From Geodermatophilus ruber (GTDB taxonomy: Bacteria > Actinomycetota > Actinomycetes > Mycobacteriales > Geodermatophilaceae): a stretch of DNA of 64,000 nucleotides. Location: assembly GCF_900114385.1 (NCBI RefSeq), contig NZ_FOSW01000003.1, forward strand, positions 124,001-188,000, in the 5' to 3' direction. The notes under the pieces are model-generated. The model was not told the DNA's origin. It was given only the letters and a program-made list of their open reading frames with translations, and did no database searches. Shown piece by piece: positions 24,654-32,575 of the stretch; the first letter of the stretch is position 1, and each line of letters begins with the position of its first letter. The position numbers and the translations under genes were made by a program.

Positions 24654-26567
24654 TCAGGCTCCGGCGGTGGCTCCTGCCGGTGCGTCGGACGCGGGCGCCG
24701 TGGTCGGCGCGTCCGTGGGCGCGGTCGTCGTCGTGGCGTCCGTGCCGGACGTGGAGGTGTCCGTGCCCGTCTCGGTCTCGGGGGGCTCAGGAGCCGGCAG
24801 CTCGGCGGCAGGCGGCTGCTGGGGGACCAGCTCCGGCGCCGGCAGCGGCTGCGGCGGGTCGCTGTTGATCGAGTCGCAGTCGATGTCGTGATGCCCCACC
24901 TGGTACTGGAACATCATGTCGTGGTCCTCGTGCGACAGGTTGTGGCAGTGGATCATGTAGCGCCCGTCCTCGTGCTCGAAGCGCATGAGCAGGCGGACGG
25001 TCTCGTTCTCGCCGACGTAGACGACGTCCTTGGGGCCGCGCTCCTCGGGCCGGGGCGGGTTCCCGTTGCGGCTGAGCACCCGGAAGTCGACCAGGTGGAT
25101 GTGCAGCGGATGGAACCAGCCGCCCGACGAGTTCTCGACGTCCCAGACCTCGATCGAGTCGCGCGCCACGGTGGCGAACACGTTCTGGTAGTTGGACTTG
25201 ACGACGTCGTCCCACGTCGTGTCGTTGATCTTCCACAGGTCGTTGCTGCGGTGCAGCCGCATGCTGCGGACCGCCGCGCGGTCGGTGGCCTTGAGCGTCA
25301 TCACCGGGTGGGGGTCGCCCAGGGTGCTCGGCCACTGGTTGCCGTCGGTGCTCGTCACCCGGGTGCCGACCTCGAACTGCATCACCTTGCCGGTGTGGTC
25401 GAAATCCCGGGCGTTGAGGACGCCGTCGTTGACCAGCTGGACCTTGGTGCCCTTGAGATCCTTGAAATCGATGATGATCTCGTAGCGCTCGGCCATGCCG
25501 ATCGTGAAGGTCGTGACCTGCTGGGCGAACTGCATGAAGCCGCCGTCGGTGGCGATCACCTTGAAGGGCATGTTGTTGCTCAGCCGGAGCCGGTAGCCGC
25601 GGGAGAGTGAGCCGTTGAGCACCCGGAAGCGGTACTTGCGTGGCTCGACCTTCATGTTCGGCCACGGCACGCCGTTGACCAGGATCACGTCGCCGTAGAC
25701 CCCGGACGCACCGTCGTCGTTCCACTGCAGCTGACCGTCCGCGGTGAACATGACGTCGCTGAGGATCAGCGGGAACTCGTACTGCGGCTTGCCCTCGGCG
25801 GCCTTCTGCCGGTCCCAGCGCGGGATCCCCAGGCCGATCTCCAGCTCCTCGTCCACCAGGTGGTACTGGGCGGCCAGGCCCATGTAGACGTTCTGCGCGG
25901 TGTGGTGGACGCCGTGGTCGTGGTACCAGAGCGTCCGCGGCGTGCAGTTGTTCGGGTATTGGTAGTTCTTCCATTCACCCGGCTGGGTCAGGTCGCCGGC
26001 GTAGCCGTCGAACTGCGGCTTGGACGGCGAGCCGTGCAGGTGGGTCGAGGTCCAGGGGACATAGCCCAGCGTGGGGTGGCGCTTGGGCAGCTCGTTGAGC
26101 ACCTGCATGACCGTCCGCCGGGCGATCTTCTTGCCGGGGTTGTCGGGGTCGGGCTGCAGGTAGGACCGGATGGTCGGCCCCGGGACGGACCGGTTGTAGC
26201 TCCACATCTTGGTCCACATGCCAGGGATCATCTGGACCTGCACGTTGGTCTGGGTGATCCGGTAGTAGTCGGTGCCCAGGTACGCGGAGCCCGTGATCGG
26301 CTGGCCCGGGTAGTGAGGAATGCCGGCCGTGGGGACGTAGTCGTCGGGCACGTGCCCGAAGACGTTGCTGCGGACGTCGTCCGTCACGACCGGCTCGAGC
26401 ACCGGCGGGGCCTTGAAGGCCGCGGTGTAGGGCTGCGGCATCTTGCTCGCCGGCAGTGCGGACGCCGTCGCCGCCGACAGGACCCCCTGCAGCGGGAGGG
26501 CGGCTGCTGCCGTTCCTGCCACCGACAGCTTGAGGACGTCGCGTCGACTGACGTTGGGCGTTTCCAT
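24654..26567 (-). CDS. Tat-exported multicopper oxidase (CotA / bilirubin-oxidase type)
   Basis: A 637-residue oxidase. The twin-arginine signal SRRDVLKL starts at residue 7. All copper motifs are present: HLHG (about 176), WYHDHG (about 215), HPLHIH (about 486) and HCHNLSHEDHDMM (about 538-550), giving type 1, 2 and 3 centres, with Met as likely axial ligand. A 75-residue tail rich in Pro, Thr and Ala follows the last motif and could be a flexible or wall-spanning segment. The family oxidises phenols, bilirubin or Mn(II) and reduces O2 to water, acting outside the membrane. A TTCCCC-N8-GGGGAA inverted repeat lies at 26589-26608 in the leader. Its place at the edge of the exopolysaccharide locus, sharing an upstream element, suggests a role in matrix chemistry (inference). 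Confidence 0.92.
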   Translation of the reverse strand: METPNVSRRDVLKLSVAGTAAAALPLQGVLSAATASALPASKMPQPYTAAFKAPPVLEPVVTDDVRSNVFGHVPDDYVPTAGIPHYPGQPITGSAYLGTDYYRITQTNVQVQMIPGMWTKMWSYNRSVPGPTIRSYLQPDPDNPGKKIARRTVMQVLNELPKRHPTLGYVPWTSTHLHGSPSKPQFDGYAGDLTQPGEWKNYQYPNNCTPRTLWYHDHGVHHTAQNVYMGLAAQYHLVDEELEIGLGIPRWDRQKAAEGKPQYEFPLILSDVMFTADGQLQWNDDGASGVYGDVILVNGVPWPNMKVEPRKYRFRVLNGSLSRGYRLRLSNNMPFKVIATDGGFMQFAQQVTTFTIGMAERYEIIIDFKDLKGTKVQLVNDGVLNARDFDHTGKVMQFEVGTRVTSTDGNQWPSTLGDPHPVMTLKATDRAAVRSMRLHRSNDLWKINDTTWDDVVKSNYQNVFATVARDSIEVWDVENSSGGWFHPLHIHLVDFRVLSRNGNPPRPEERGPKDVVYVGENETVRLLMRFEHEDGRYMIHCHNLSHEDHDMMFQYQVGHHDIDCDSINSDPPQPLPAPELVPQQPPAAELPAPEPPETETGTDTSTSGTDATTTTAPTDAPTTAPASDAPAGATAGA

Positions 26568-26662
26568 TGAAGCGGCTCCCTCGACCTTTTCCCCGGGACG
26601 TTGGGGAAGAGACTCCTGGTCGGGCCGCAGACGTCACAGCCGCAGCGAGGGGGGAGCGGGGG

Positions 26663-26679
26663 ACCCTCAATCTGGGGGG
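26663..26679 (-). promoter_or_regulatory. C-run/GATT/G-run element upstream of the multicopper oxidase
   Basis: Read toward the gene: CCCCCCAGATTGAGGGT, 96 bp before the ATG. It matches the sugar-transferase copy at 12 of 17 positions and is followed by two more C-runs. Confidence 0.5.
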
Positions 26680-26829
26680 ACCGATCGAGTGACATCGCTG
26701 CAGGTCAGGGCGCAGTTGCTCGCGGTGAGGGGACGCGTCCGACCGGTGCGACGCCAAGGGTCCGGGGCGCCCGGACAGGGCCCGGACGACGTCCAGGCGC
26801 CGCGCGGTCAGCCCCGCGGTCGTTCTGGA

Positions 26830-27011
26830 TGGTGCCGCGGCTGGGCGTGTTCTTGACGATGCCCCGGTTGGGGGCCGACCCGCGGCAGTTGCTGAAGCTG
26901 CAGTCGCCGACGGAGGCGCTCATGCCGCCGGCCCCCCCGGGCCGGTGATCCGCACCCCGGTCGCGCGCACGGCGAAGTCGGCGTTGCGGCGGAACGGGCC
27001 CGTCCGCCAAT
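26830..27011 (-). pseudogene. Degenerate fragment of a beta-helix gene paralogue
   Basis: Read on the minus strand, 27011 to about 26945 encodes RRNADFAVRATGVRITGPG, matching LLRNAD...GVQITGPG of the intact beta-helix protein next door. About 26921 to 26830, in another frame, encodes MSASVGDCSFSNCRGSAPN and RGIVKNTPS, matching MDASVTDCSFEQC and NRGIVVKNSHS. In the intact gene these segments are roughly 150 codons apart, so the fragment has lost its middle, shifted frame and lost a codon (RGIVK against RGIVVK). It lies directly after the intact gene, as expected of a decayed tandem duplicate. The rest of 26568-27087 holds only the oxidase promoter region. Confidence 0.7.
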
Positions 27012-27087
27012 CCAGGGGCACGGCGCGGCTGCACCGCGTGAGCCGTGTCGGGCGACGCCCGATCCGGCTACGTAGCGTCAGGACCGG

Positions 27088-28701
27088 TCAGGCGCCGGTG
27101 TTGGCCGCCACCACCGTGCCCACGCCGCGATCCGCGACCGGCGCGGCGTGGGCGATGCCGGTGAAGTCGTTGCCCTCGATGACCACGTTCGTGGCCTCCG
27201 GGGACACCCGGACGGCGCGGGCGGTCGCCGCCCCGGCGAGGGCCGTGAAGGTCGACCCGGTGATCGTGGCACCGGTGGCGGACAGGACGTCGACGCCGAA
27301 GAACGTGTTCCCGATGCCGGTGAAGCGGCTCCGCTCGACGACCAGGCCGGTCACCGGGGCGGTGGGGCCGGCCACGAGCACCCGCTTGCTCGCACCCGCT
27401 CCGGTGCCGCTCTCCTGGGTGCCGCTGAACGAGCACCCGCGGAACGTGACGTCGGAGGCGGCGTCCACGACGGCGACGAGGGGAGCGGCTCCCGACGGGG
27501 CGACGAAGTCGCAGGTGTCGAAGGTGAGGCCGCTGATGTGGGGTCCGCCGACCCGCAGGGTGCTGTTCACCGGGTTGGTGATGTTGGTCCGGGTGAACGT
27601 GACCCCGCGGATGGCCCCGCCGGTGGTGGCGTCGGTCTGGATGCGGATCTCCTGCGCCGACGCGTCGGCGGCGCGGGCCATGTCGACCGTGCAGTCGGTG
27701 AAGGCGAGCCGCTCGATGCTGCCCGTGCTGTGGCTGTTCTTGACCACGATGCCCCGGTTGGTCGCCCGGCCGCTGCACTGCTCGAACGAGCAGTCGGTCA
27801 CCGAGGCGTCCATGTCGGTCGTGCCGGGCTCGCCGCCGGTGAACTCCAGCAGCGCGACCATGAACCGGCTCACCGTGCTGGTCCCGGTGCACCCGACGAA
27901 CCGGCCTCGCGCGATGCTCTGGTTGTAGAGGCTCGGCTCGGCCTGCGGGTTGCCGATCGGCACGAACTGGAAGCAGTCGTCGCCGGACTCCACGTGGCAG
28001 TCCGTGCCGAGGAAGTCGTTGCCCCCGAACACCCGGATGCCGCCGGTGCCGGTCTCCTCGGCGCTGTTCCGGATGGTGACCTGGTCCACCCGCCCCCGGT
28101 CGCCGGCGTACATGATCGCCTGCCCGCCGGCGTAGGTGTCGATGGTGAAGCCGCGCAGCAGCACGTCGTGGCCGTAGAGGCCGATCACGACGCCGGTCCT
28201 GCTGTGGTCCCGGGCGCCGATCGTCCCGGGCCCGGTGATCTGCACGCCGCTGATCGGCTGGGACAGGTCGGCGTTGCGCAGCAGGGCGTCCTGCAGTCCG
28301 ACCGGCGCGGCCCAGTCCTTCAGCAGGCGGGCGCCCCGGTTCAGGGACAGCCTCGCCCCGGCCGGCACGAGCAGGCTGGCGGTGATCCGGTAGGTGCCCC
28401 GGGGGACCAGGCCCACCTGCCCGCGCCGCGCCGAGGCGTCGATGAGCCGCTGGACCGCGCGGGTGTCGTCCCGGACGCCGTCCCCCTTGGCGCCGAAGTC
28501 CCGGAGGTCCAGGACGTCGTTCTCGGCGCCCAGCGGGCGCAGCCCGCCGGCCGGGGACGCCGGCGTCAGGCCCCCGGCGCCGAACAGCGGCACCGCGGCC
28601 AGTCCCGTCGCGCCCAGGAAGAACAGGTTGCGCCGGCTCAGCGCGGGGCCGCCGGGCAGGCGTCGGGCGGCGCGGCCGGGGCTGGGGGAGCGGTCGGACA
28701 T
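27088..28701 (-). CDS. Tat-exported right-handed beta-helix protein (pectate-lyase superfamily)
   Basis: A 537-residue secreted protein. A twin-arginine motif SRRNLFFLG is near residue 22, and a hydrophobic stretch with GGL...ASPAGG leads into the mature domain. VLDLRDFGAKGDGVRDDTRA at about residue 63 is the N-terminal signature of the pectate lyase/tailspike superfamily (PF12708). Many short repeated strands then form a parallel beta-helix, with DCxF-type turns. Such proteins cut, epimerise or bind acidic polysaccharides. It is 77 bases downstream of the initiating sugar-phosphate transferase on the same strand, so it most likely trims or modifies the polymer made by this locus. A broken paralogue lies just beyond its stop. 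No catalytic residues could be assigned. Confidence 0.8.
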   Translation of the reverse strand: MSDRSPSPGRAARRLPGGPALSRRNLFFLGATGLAAVPLFGAGGLTPASPAGGLRPLGAENDVLDLRDFGAKGDGVRDDTRAVQRLIDASARRGQVGLVPRGTYRITASLLVPAGARLSLNRGARLLKDWAAPVGLQDALLRNADLSQPISGVQITGPGTIGARDHSRTGVVIGLYGHDVLLRGFTIDTYAGGQAIMYAGDRGRVDQVTIRNSAEETGTGGIRVFGGNDFLGTDCHVESGDDCFQFVPIGNPQAEPSLYNQSIARGRFVGCTGTSTVSRFMVALLEFTGGEPGTTDMDASVTDCSFEQCSGRATNRGIVVKNSHSTGSIERLAFTDCTVDMARAADASAQEIRIQTDATTGGAIRGVTFTRTNITNPVNSTLRVGGPHISGLTFDTCDFVAPSGAAPLVAVVDAASDVTFRGCSFSGTQESGTGAGASKRVLVAGPTAPVTGLVVERSRFTGIGNTFFGVDVLSATGATITGSTFTALAGAATARAVRVSPEATNVVIEGNDFTGIAHAAPVADRGVGTVVAANTGA

Positions 28702-28778
28702 CGGGGCTCTCGTTTCGGGGCAGGCGCCGGCCGGGGGCCGGTGCGGTTCGTGCGGGGAGGGGTGCCCCGCGGGCTGGC

Positions 28779-30281
28779 TCAGCGGGCGGCGGACCGGACG
28801 GCGGTGAACGCCTGCCGGTGCACGGCGGCGGCGGTGCGGATCAGGATGACGATGTCGCGCCAGAGCGACCAGTGCTCGATGTACGAGTTGTCGAACCGGG
28901 CGCGCTCCTCGATCGATGTGTCGCCGCGCAAGCCGTGGATCTGCGCCCAGCCGGTGAGGCCGACCGCCAGCCGGTGGCGGTCCCGGTAGCCGTACACGGA
29001 GTCGGCGAACTGCGCGGCGTACCGGCGCTCCTCCGGCCGGGGCCCCACCAGGGACATGTCGCCGCGCAGGATGTTCCACAGCTGCGGCAGCTCGTCGAGG
29101 CTGGTCCGGCGCAGCAGGTTCCCGATCCGGGTCTGCCGGCACTCGACGTCGATCTGGCGGGCGTGCATGGTGCTGCGGGTCGAGCCCGTCGTCGCGCCGG
29201 CGTCCGTCCCGGGACCGGCCGGCCGCAGGGTGCGGAACTTGAGGATCGAGATCTCCTCGCCGTCGTGGCCGGTCCGCGGCTGGCGGAAGAGGATCGGCCC
29301 CGGGCTGCTGATCCGCACCGCGAGGGCGAGCAGGCCCATGAGCGGCGCGAGCAGCGTCAGGGCTGCCCCGGACACGACGACGTCGATGAGCCGCTTGACC
29401 CGCCACACGCCGCGGCGCAGGGCGGCCCGGCGCACCCGGTGCAGCGGGATGCCCCAGAGGTCCTCGACGTCGGGGCCGTTGGGGGACAGCCCGACGTCGA
29501 AGAACCGGGGGACGATGTAGACCTCGATGTCGCGCTCGGCGGCGGTGCGCACCAGGCCGACGAGCTCGGCCTCCCGGGTCGGCCCGTAGGCGACGACGAC
29601 CTTGCGGACGCCGTAGGTGTCGAGGACCAGGGCGAGGTCCTCCATCCGGCCCAGGGGTTCCCGCTCGTCCAGCGGGGACCCGCTGCTGAGGAAGCCGATG
29701 CCGCGCAGGCCGTACTCGGGGTGCTCGTCCAGGGTGGTCAGCAGGTCCATCCCCAGCCGGCCGCCGCCGAGGACGAGGGTGGGGGAGCCCACGAGCCGGC
29801 GCCGGCGCGCGCCGCGGACCAGGGCGTAGCCCAGGCTGCGGCCGGCCACGAAGCAGGGGAGGGCCCAGAGCACGTGCACGGCCAGCGCCAGGTCGGCACC
29901 GCCGGCGTGGGCGACGGGAGCGACCAGCAGGAGACCGAGAGCGAGCCGGGTGAGGTGACGCGGCGCCTCGTCCAGGGCGGACAGCGAGATCCGCGGCCGG
30001 TGCGAGCCGAACGCGGCGAGCACGGCGAGGGTGCCGACGAGAAGCAGGGCCACGTGGGTGGCGGCGGTGCCCAGCCACACGGTGGGCAGCGCCAGGGCGA
30101 CGGCGTCCAGCGCCATGAGCAGGGCGCGGGAGGCACCCTGGTACTCGCGCGGCTCGGCGCCGGGAAGGTGCGGTGCGGCGGCGTCCGGACGCGGCGCGGT
30201 GCGCACCGAACCGTCCAGCACGTGCCGGACCGCCTCGGGATCGAGAAGCTCCCGGACCTGCCGTCCCCCGACGTCGATCAT
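28779..30281 (-). CDS. Polyprenyl-phosphate sugar-1-phosphate transferase (initiating enzyme, WbaP/EpsE type)
   Basis: A 500-residue membrane enzyme that starts repeat-unit synthesis by moving a sugar-1-phosphate onto undecaprenyl phosphate. The N-terminal half has four or so membrane helices (about 55-165) and a CoA-binding-like Rossmann domain (LVLGGGRLGMDLL). The C-terminal catalytic domain (about 300-500) has KRLIDVVVSG, ISSPGPILFRQPRTG, ILKFRT, RTSLDELPQLWNIL and GDMSLVGPRPE, the standard signature. The ATG at 30281 begins MIDVGGRQVREL. It is divergent from a sulfotransferase gene; the shared 144-base region holds the C-run/GATT/G-run element and a leaderless promoter for the other direction. 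Confidence 0.92.
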   Translation of the reverse strand: MIDVGGRQVRELLDPEAVRHVLDGSVRTAPRPDAAAPHLPGAEPREYQGASRALLMALDAVALALPTVWLGTAATHVALLLVGTLAVLAAFGSHRPRISLSALDEAPRHLTRLALGLLLVAPVAHAGGADLALAVHVLWALPCFVAGRSLGYALVRGARRRRLVGSPTLVLGGGRLGMDLLTTLDEHPEYGLRGIGFLSSGSPLDEREPLGRMEDLALVLDTYGVRKVVVAYGPTREAELVGLVRTAAERDIEVYIVPRFFDVGLSPNGPDVEDLWGIPLHRVRRAALRRGVWRVKRLIDVVVSGAALTLLAPLMGLLALAVRISSPGPILFRQPRTGHDGEEISILKFRTLRPAGPGTDAGATTGSTRSTMHARQIDVECRQTRIGNLLRRTSLDELPQLWNILRGDMSLVGPRPEERRYAAQFADSVYGYRDRHRLAVGLTGWAQIHGLRGDTSIEERARFDNSYIEHWSLWRDIVILIRTAAAVHRQAFTAVRSAAR

Positions 30282-30363
30282 GTTCGAACCCCCGCCTGTC
30301 GTGTGTAGGGAGAGGTTCGTCGTCCGCCGGAGATCGCCACACTCCCGCGCGTGGGTCCGGGCT

Positions 30364-30380
30364 CCCCCCAATCGTGGGGC
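30364..30380 (-). promoter_or_regulatory. C-run/GATT/G-run element in the sugar-transferase/sulfotransferase divergent promoter
   Basis: Read toward the sugar-transferase gene: GCCCCACGATTGGGGGG, 83 bp before its ATG and 46 bp before the sulfotransferase GTG. It is the copy closest to the apparent consensus and could serve both directions. Confidence 0.55.
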
Positions 30381-30412
30381 GTCGCTGCGCCGGGGCCGGC
30401 AGCTGCCGCCGG

Positions 30413-30428
30413 TAGCATCCGGCCGGTG
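30413..30428 (+). promoter_or_regulatory. -10 element and leaderless start of sulfotransferase 1
   Basis: TAGCAT (30413-30418), then 7 bases, then the GTG at 30426. No Shine-Dalgarno sequence is present between them. Confidence 0.6.
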
Positions 30429-31346
30429 AGCGACGCCCCGAACTTCCTGGTCATCGGGGCGGCCCGGAGCGGGACGACCGCCCTCGCCTCCTTCCTGGGG
30501 GAGCACCCGGACGTCTTCGTGACCGACCCCAAGGAGCCGCACTTCCTCGCCTTCCCCGAAGGCGGGCCCCGGTTCGTCGGGCCCGGGGCGGACCTGATCA
30601 ACCGCAACGCGGTGCGGGGCGAGCAGGCGTGGCGGGGACTGTTCGCCGGCCGGCCGGAGCGCCGCCGCGGCGAGGGGTCGGTCAGCACGCTGTGTTACCC
30701 GAAGGCGTCGATCCCGGCGATCCGCCGGCTGTGCGCCCCCGGCTGCCGGCTGGTGGTCCTGCTCCGTGACCCAGTGGACCGCGCCTTCTCCAGCTGGCAG
30801 TACCTGCGCTCGCGGGGCCACGACGCGGGGACGTTCGAGGAGTGCCTCGCCGCAGAGGAGGAGCGCACCCGGGCGGGCTGGAGCCACATGTGGCAGCTCG
30901 CCCGCCTCAGCCGCTACGGGGAGCAGCTGGCGCCCTTCGCGGCGGCGTTCGGGGAGCGTCTGCTCGTGGTGATCCAGGAGGAGTTCGCCGCCGACCCCGC
31001 GGGTCAGCTGCGCCGGGTCCTGGCGTTCCTGGACGTCGACCCGGACGTGCCGATCGACGCGGCGCGCCCGGTCAACGAGGGCGGCGTCCCGCGCAGCCAG
31101 GCGGTCGCGGGCGCCCTGGACCTGCTGCGGCGCTCGCCGGCCGCCCGCCGGCTGGTCAAGCGGCTGGTGCCCGAGCGCTCCCGGGAGCGCATCCGGTCGG
31201 CCAACCTGCGGCAGGAGACCGTCGACCCCGCGACCCGCCGGCGCCTCGCCGAGTCCTTCGCCGGCGACCTGCGGGACCTCCAGCGGGTCGTCGGCCGCGA
31301 CCTGTCCTGCTGGCCCAGCGTGCGCGCCGGGGGAGCCGGCGCGTGA
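30426..31346 (+). CDS. Sulfotransferase 1 (PAPS-dependent, carbohydrate type)
   Basis: A 306-residue sulfotransferase. The 5'-phosphosulfate loop is IGAARSGTTALASFL at residues 10-24, and the 3'-phosphate motif is VVLLRDPVDRAFSSWQYLRS. KEPHFLAF after the first loop is typical of the group related to heparan-sulfate sulfotransferases. It moves sulfate from PAPS to a hydroxyl or amine, here probably on the lipid-linked sugar unit in the cytoplasm. The GTG start is set by a -10 box 7 bases upstream. Its stop overlaps the next gene's GTG by 4 bases, coupling it to a glycosyltransferase. Confidence 0.88.
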   Translation: MSDAPNFLVIGAARSGTTALASFLGEHPDVFVTDPKEPHFLAFPEGGPRFVGPGADLINRNAVRGEQAWRGLFAGRPERRRGEGSVSTLCYPKASIPAIRRLCAPGCRLVVLLRDPVDRAFSSWQYLRSRGHDAGTFEECLAAEEERTRAGWSHMWQLARLSRYGEQLAPFAAAFGERLLVVIQEEFAADPAGQLRRVLAFLDVDPDVPIDAARPVNEGGVPRSQAVAGALDLLRRSPAARRLVKRLVPERSRERIRSANLRQETVDPATRRRLAESFAGDLRDLQRVVGRDLSCWPSVRAGGAGA

Positions 31347-32575
31347 CGGAGCGGGTGCGGGTGCTGCAGGTCATCGGCATCACGGTCGGGGGATCGGCCG
31401 AGCACCTGCTCCAGCTGTCGTCGCTGTTGCCGGCCGACCGGTTCGAGGTCACCGTCGCGCTCTCCGGCGGTGGCCCGCTGGACGACGAGATCCGGGCGAC
31501 CGGTCTGCGCGTCCTCGACTTCGCCCCCTCCCACGGGGCGGGCCACTTCAAGCAGGCGTCGCCCGACAGCCCGTGGGAGCTGCTCCGCCAGTTCGGGCGG
31601 CTGCGCGCCGACATCCGCCGCCACCGGTACGACGTCGTCCACACGCACACGTCGGTGGCCGGCGCGATGGGCCGGGTCGCGGCCTGGAGCTGCCGGACGC
31701 CGGTGCGGCTGCACATGGTGCACGCCTTCGCCGGCCACGACGCCGTGCGGCAGCCGATGCGCACCCTCTTCCGGCTCGTCGAGCGGGCGCTGGACCTGGT
31801 GACCACGCACACCGTCGTCGGATCGGTCTTCATGCGCGACCTCGGGCTCCGGTGGCGGGTCCTGCGGCCCGGGCGGGTCACCGTCATCCCCAACGCCAGC
31901 CGCATGGCGGTCCGCGACGGCACGGCGGCCGAGCGGGACCGCCTGCGGTCCGAGCTCGGTCTCCCGCCCGACGCGCTGCTGATCGCCCTCATCGGCCGGG
32001 TCGAGGACCAGAAGGGCGTCGACGCGCTGGTCCGCGCCGCGGTCCCGGTGACCGCCCACGTGCCGCGGGCCCACGTCGTGGTGGTCGGCGACGGCACCCG
32101 CCGGGCCGGGATGGAGCGGCTGGCGGTCGAGCTCGGGATCGCCGGGCGCGTGCACTTCACCGGCTGGCGGCACGACCTGGGCGACGTCCTCCGGGCGATC
32201 GACGTCCTGGCGCTGCCCTCGCGCTGGGAGGCGTTCGGCATCGTCAACCTGGAGGCGATGGCGGCGGCCAAGCCGGTCGTCGGCTACGCCGTGGGTGGCA
32301 TCCCGGAGGTCGTCGTCCACGGGGAGACCGGGCTGCTGTCGCCGCCCGGCGCGGAGGACGACCTCGCCCGGGACCTCGTCCGCGTGCTGACCGACCCGCA
32401 GCTGGCCGCGCGCCTCGGGGCGGCCGGGCGACGCCGCCTGCTCGAGCGCTTCGCCCCCGAGCGGATGGTGCAGGCCCACGTCGAGCTCTACGAGGAGCTG
32501 GTCGCCCGTGCCCGGCGGCGCCGGCTCAACGGGGGGCCGCGACCCCGCCGGAGCGCTGCAGCACGTCGGCGATGA
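31343..32575 (+). CDS. Glycosyltransferase, GT4-like (GT-B fold)
   Basis: A 410-residue GT-B enzyme. The N-terminal acceptor domain starts VLQVIGITVGGSAEHL. The C-terminal donor domain has IGRVEDQKGVDAL and the E-x7-E motif in EAFGIVNLEAMAAAKPVVG. It probably transfers a sugar from a nucleotide donor to the growing lipid-linked unit. The start is the GTG overlapping the sulfotransferase stop. Its last 50 bases overlap the end of the convergent glycosyltransferase gene; the Arg-rich C-terminal tail (PRPRRSAAARRR) lies within that overlap and may not be structured. Sugar specificity cannot be read from the sequence. Confidence 0.88.
   Translation: MTERVRVLQVIGITVGGSAEHLLQLSSLLPADRFEVTVALSGGGPLDDEIRATGLRVLDFAPSHGAGHFKQASPDSPWELLRQFGRLRADIRRHRYDVVHTHTSVAGAMGRVAAWSCRTPVRLHMVHAFAGHDAVRQPMRTLFRLVERALDLVTTHTVVGSVFMRDLGLRWRVLRPGRVTVIPNASRMAVRDGTAAERDRLRSELGLPPDALLIALIGRVEDQKGVDALVRAAVPVTAHVPRAHVVVVGDGTRRAGMERLAVELGIAGRVHFTGWRHDLGDVLRAIDVLALPSRWEAFGIVNLEAMAAAKPVVGYAVGGIPEVVVHGETGLLSPPGAEDDLARDLVRVLTDPQLAARLGAAGRRRLLERFAPERMVQAHVELYEELVARARRRRLNGGPRPRRSAAARRR

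Noticed and set aside
27088-30342. A single 1,084-residue minus-strand protein combining the beta-helix domain with an upstream extension
   Set aside because: The upstream part is a shadow of the sugar-transferase gene in another frame; the beta-helix protein has its own ATG and Tat signal at 28701.
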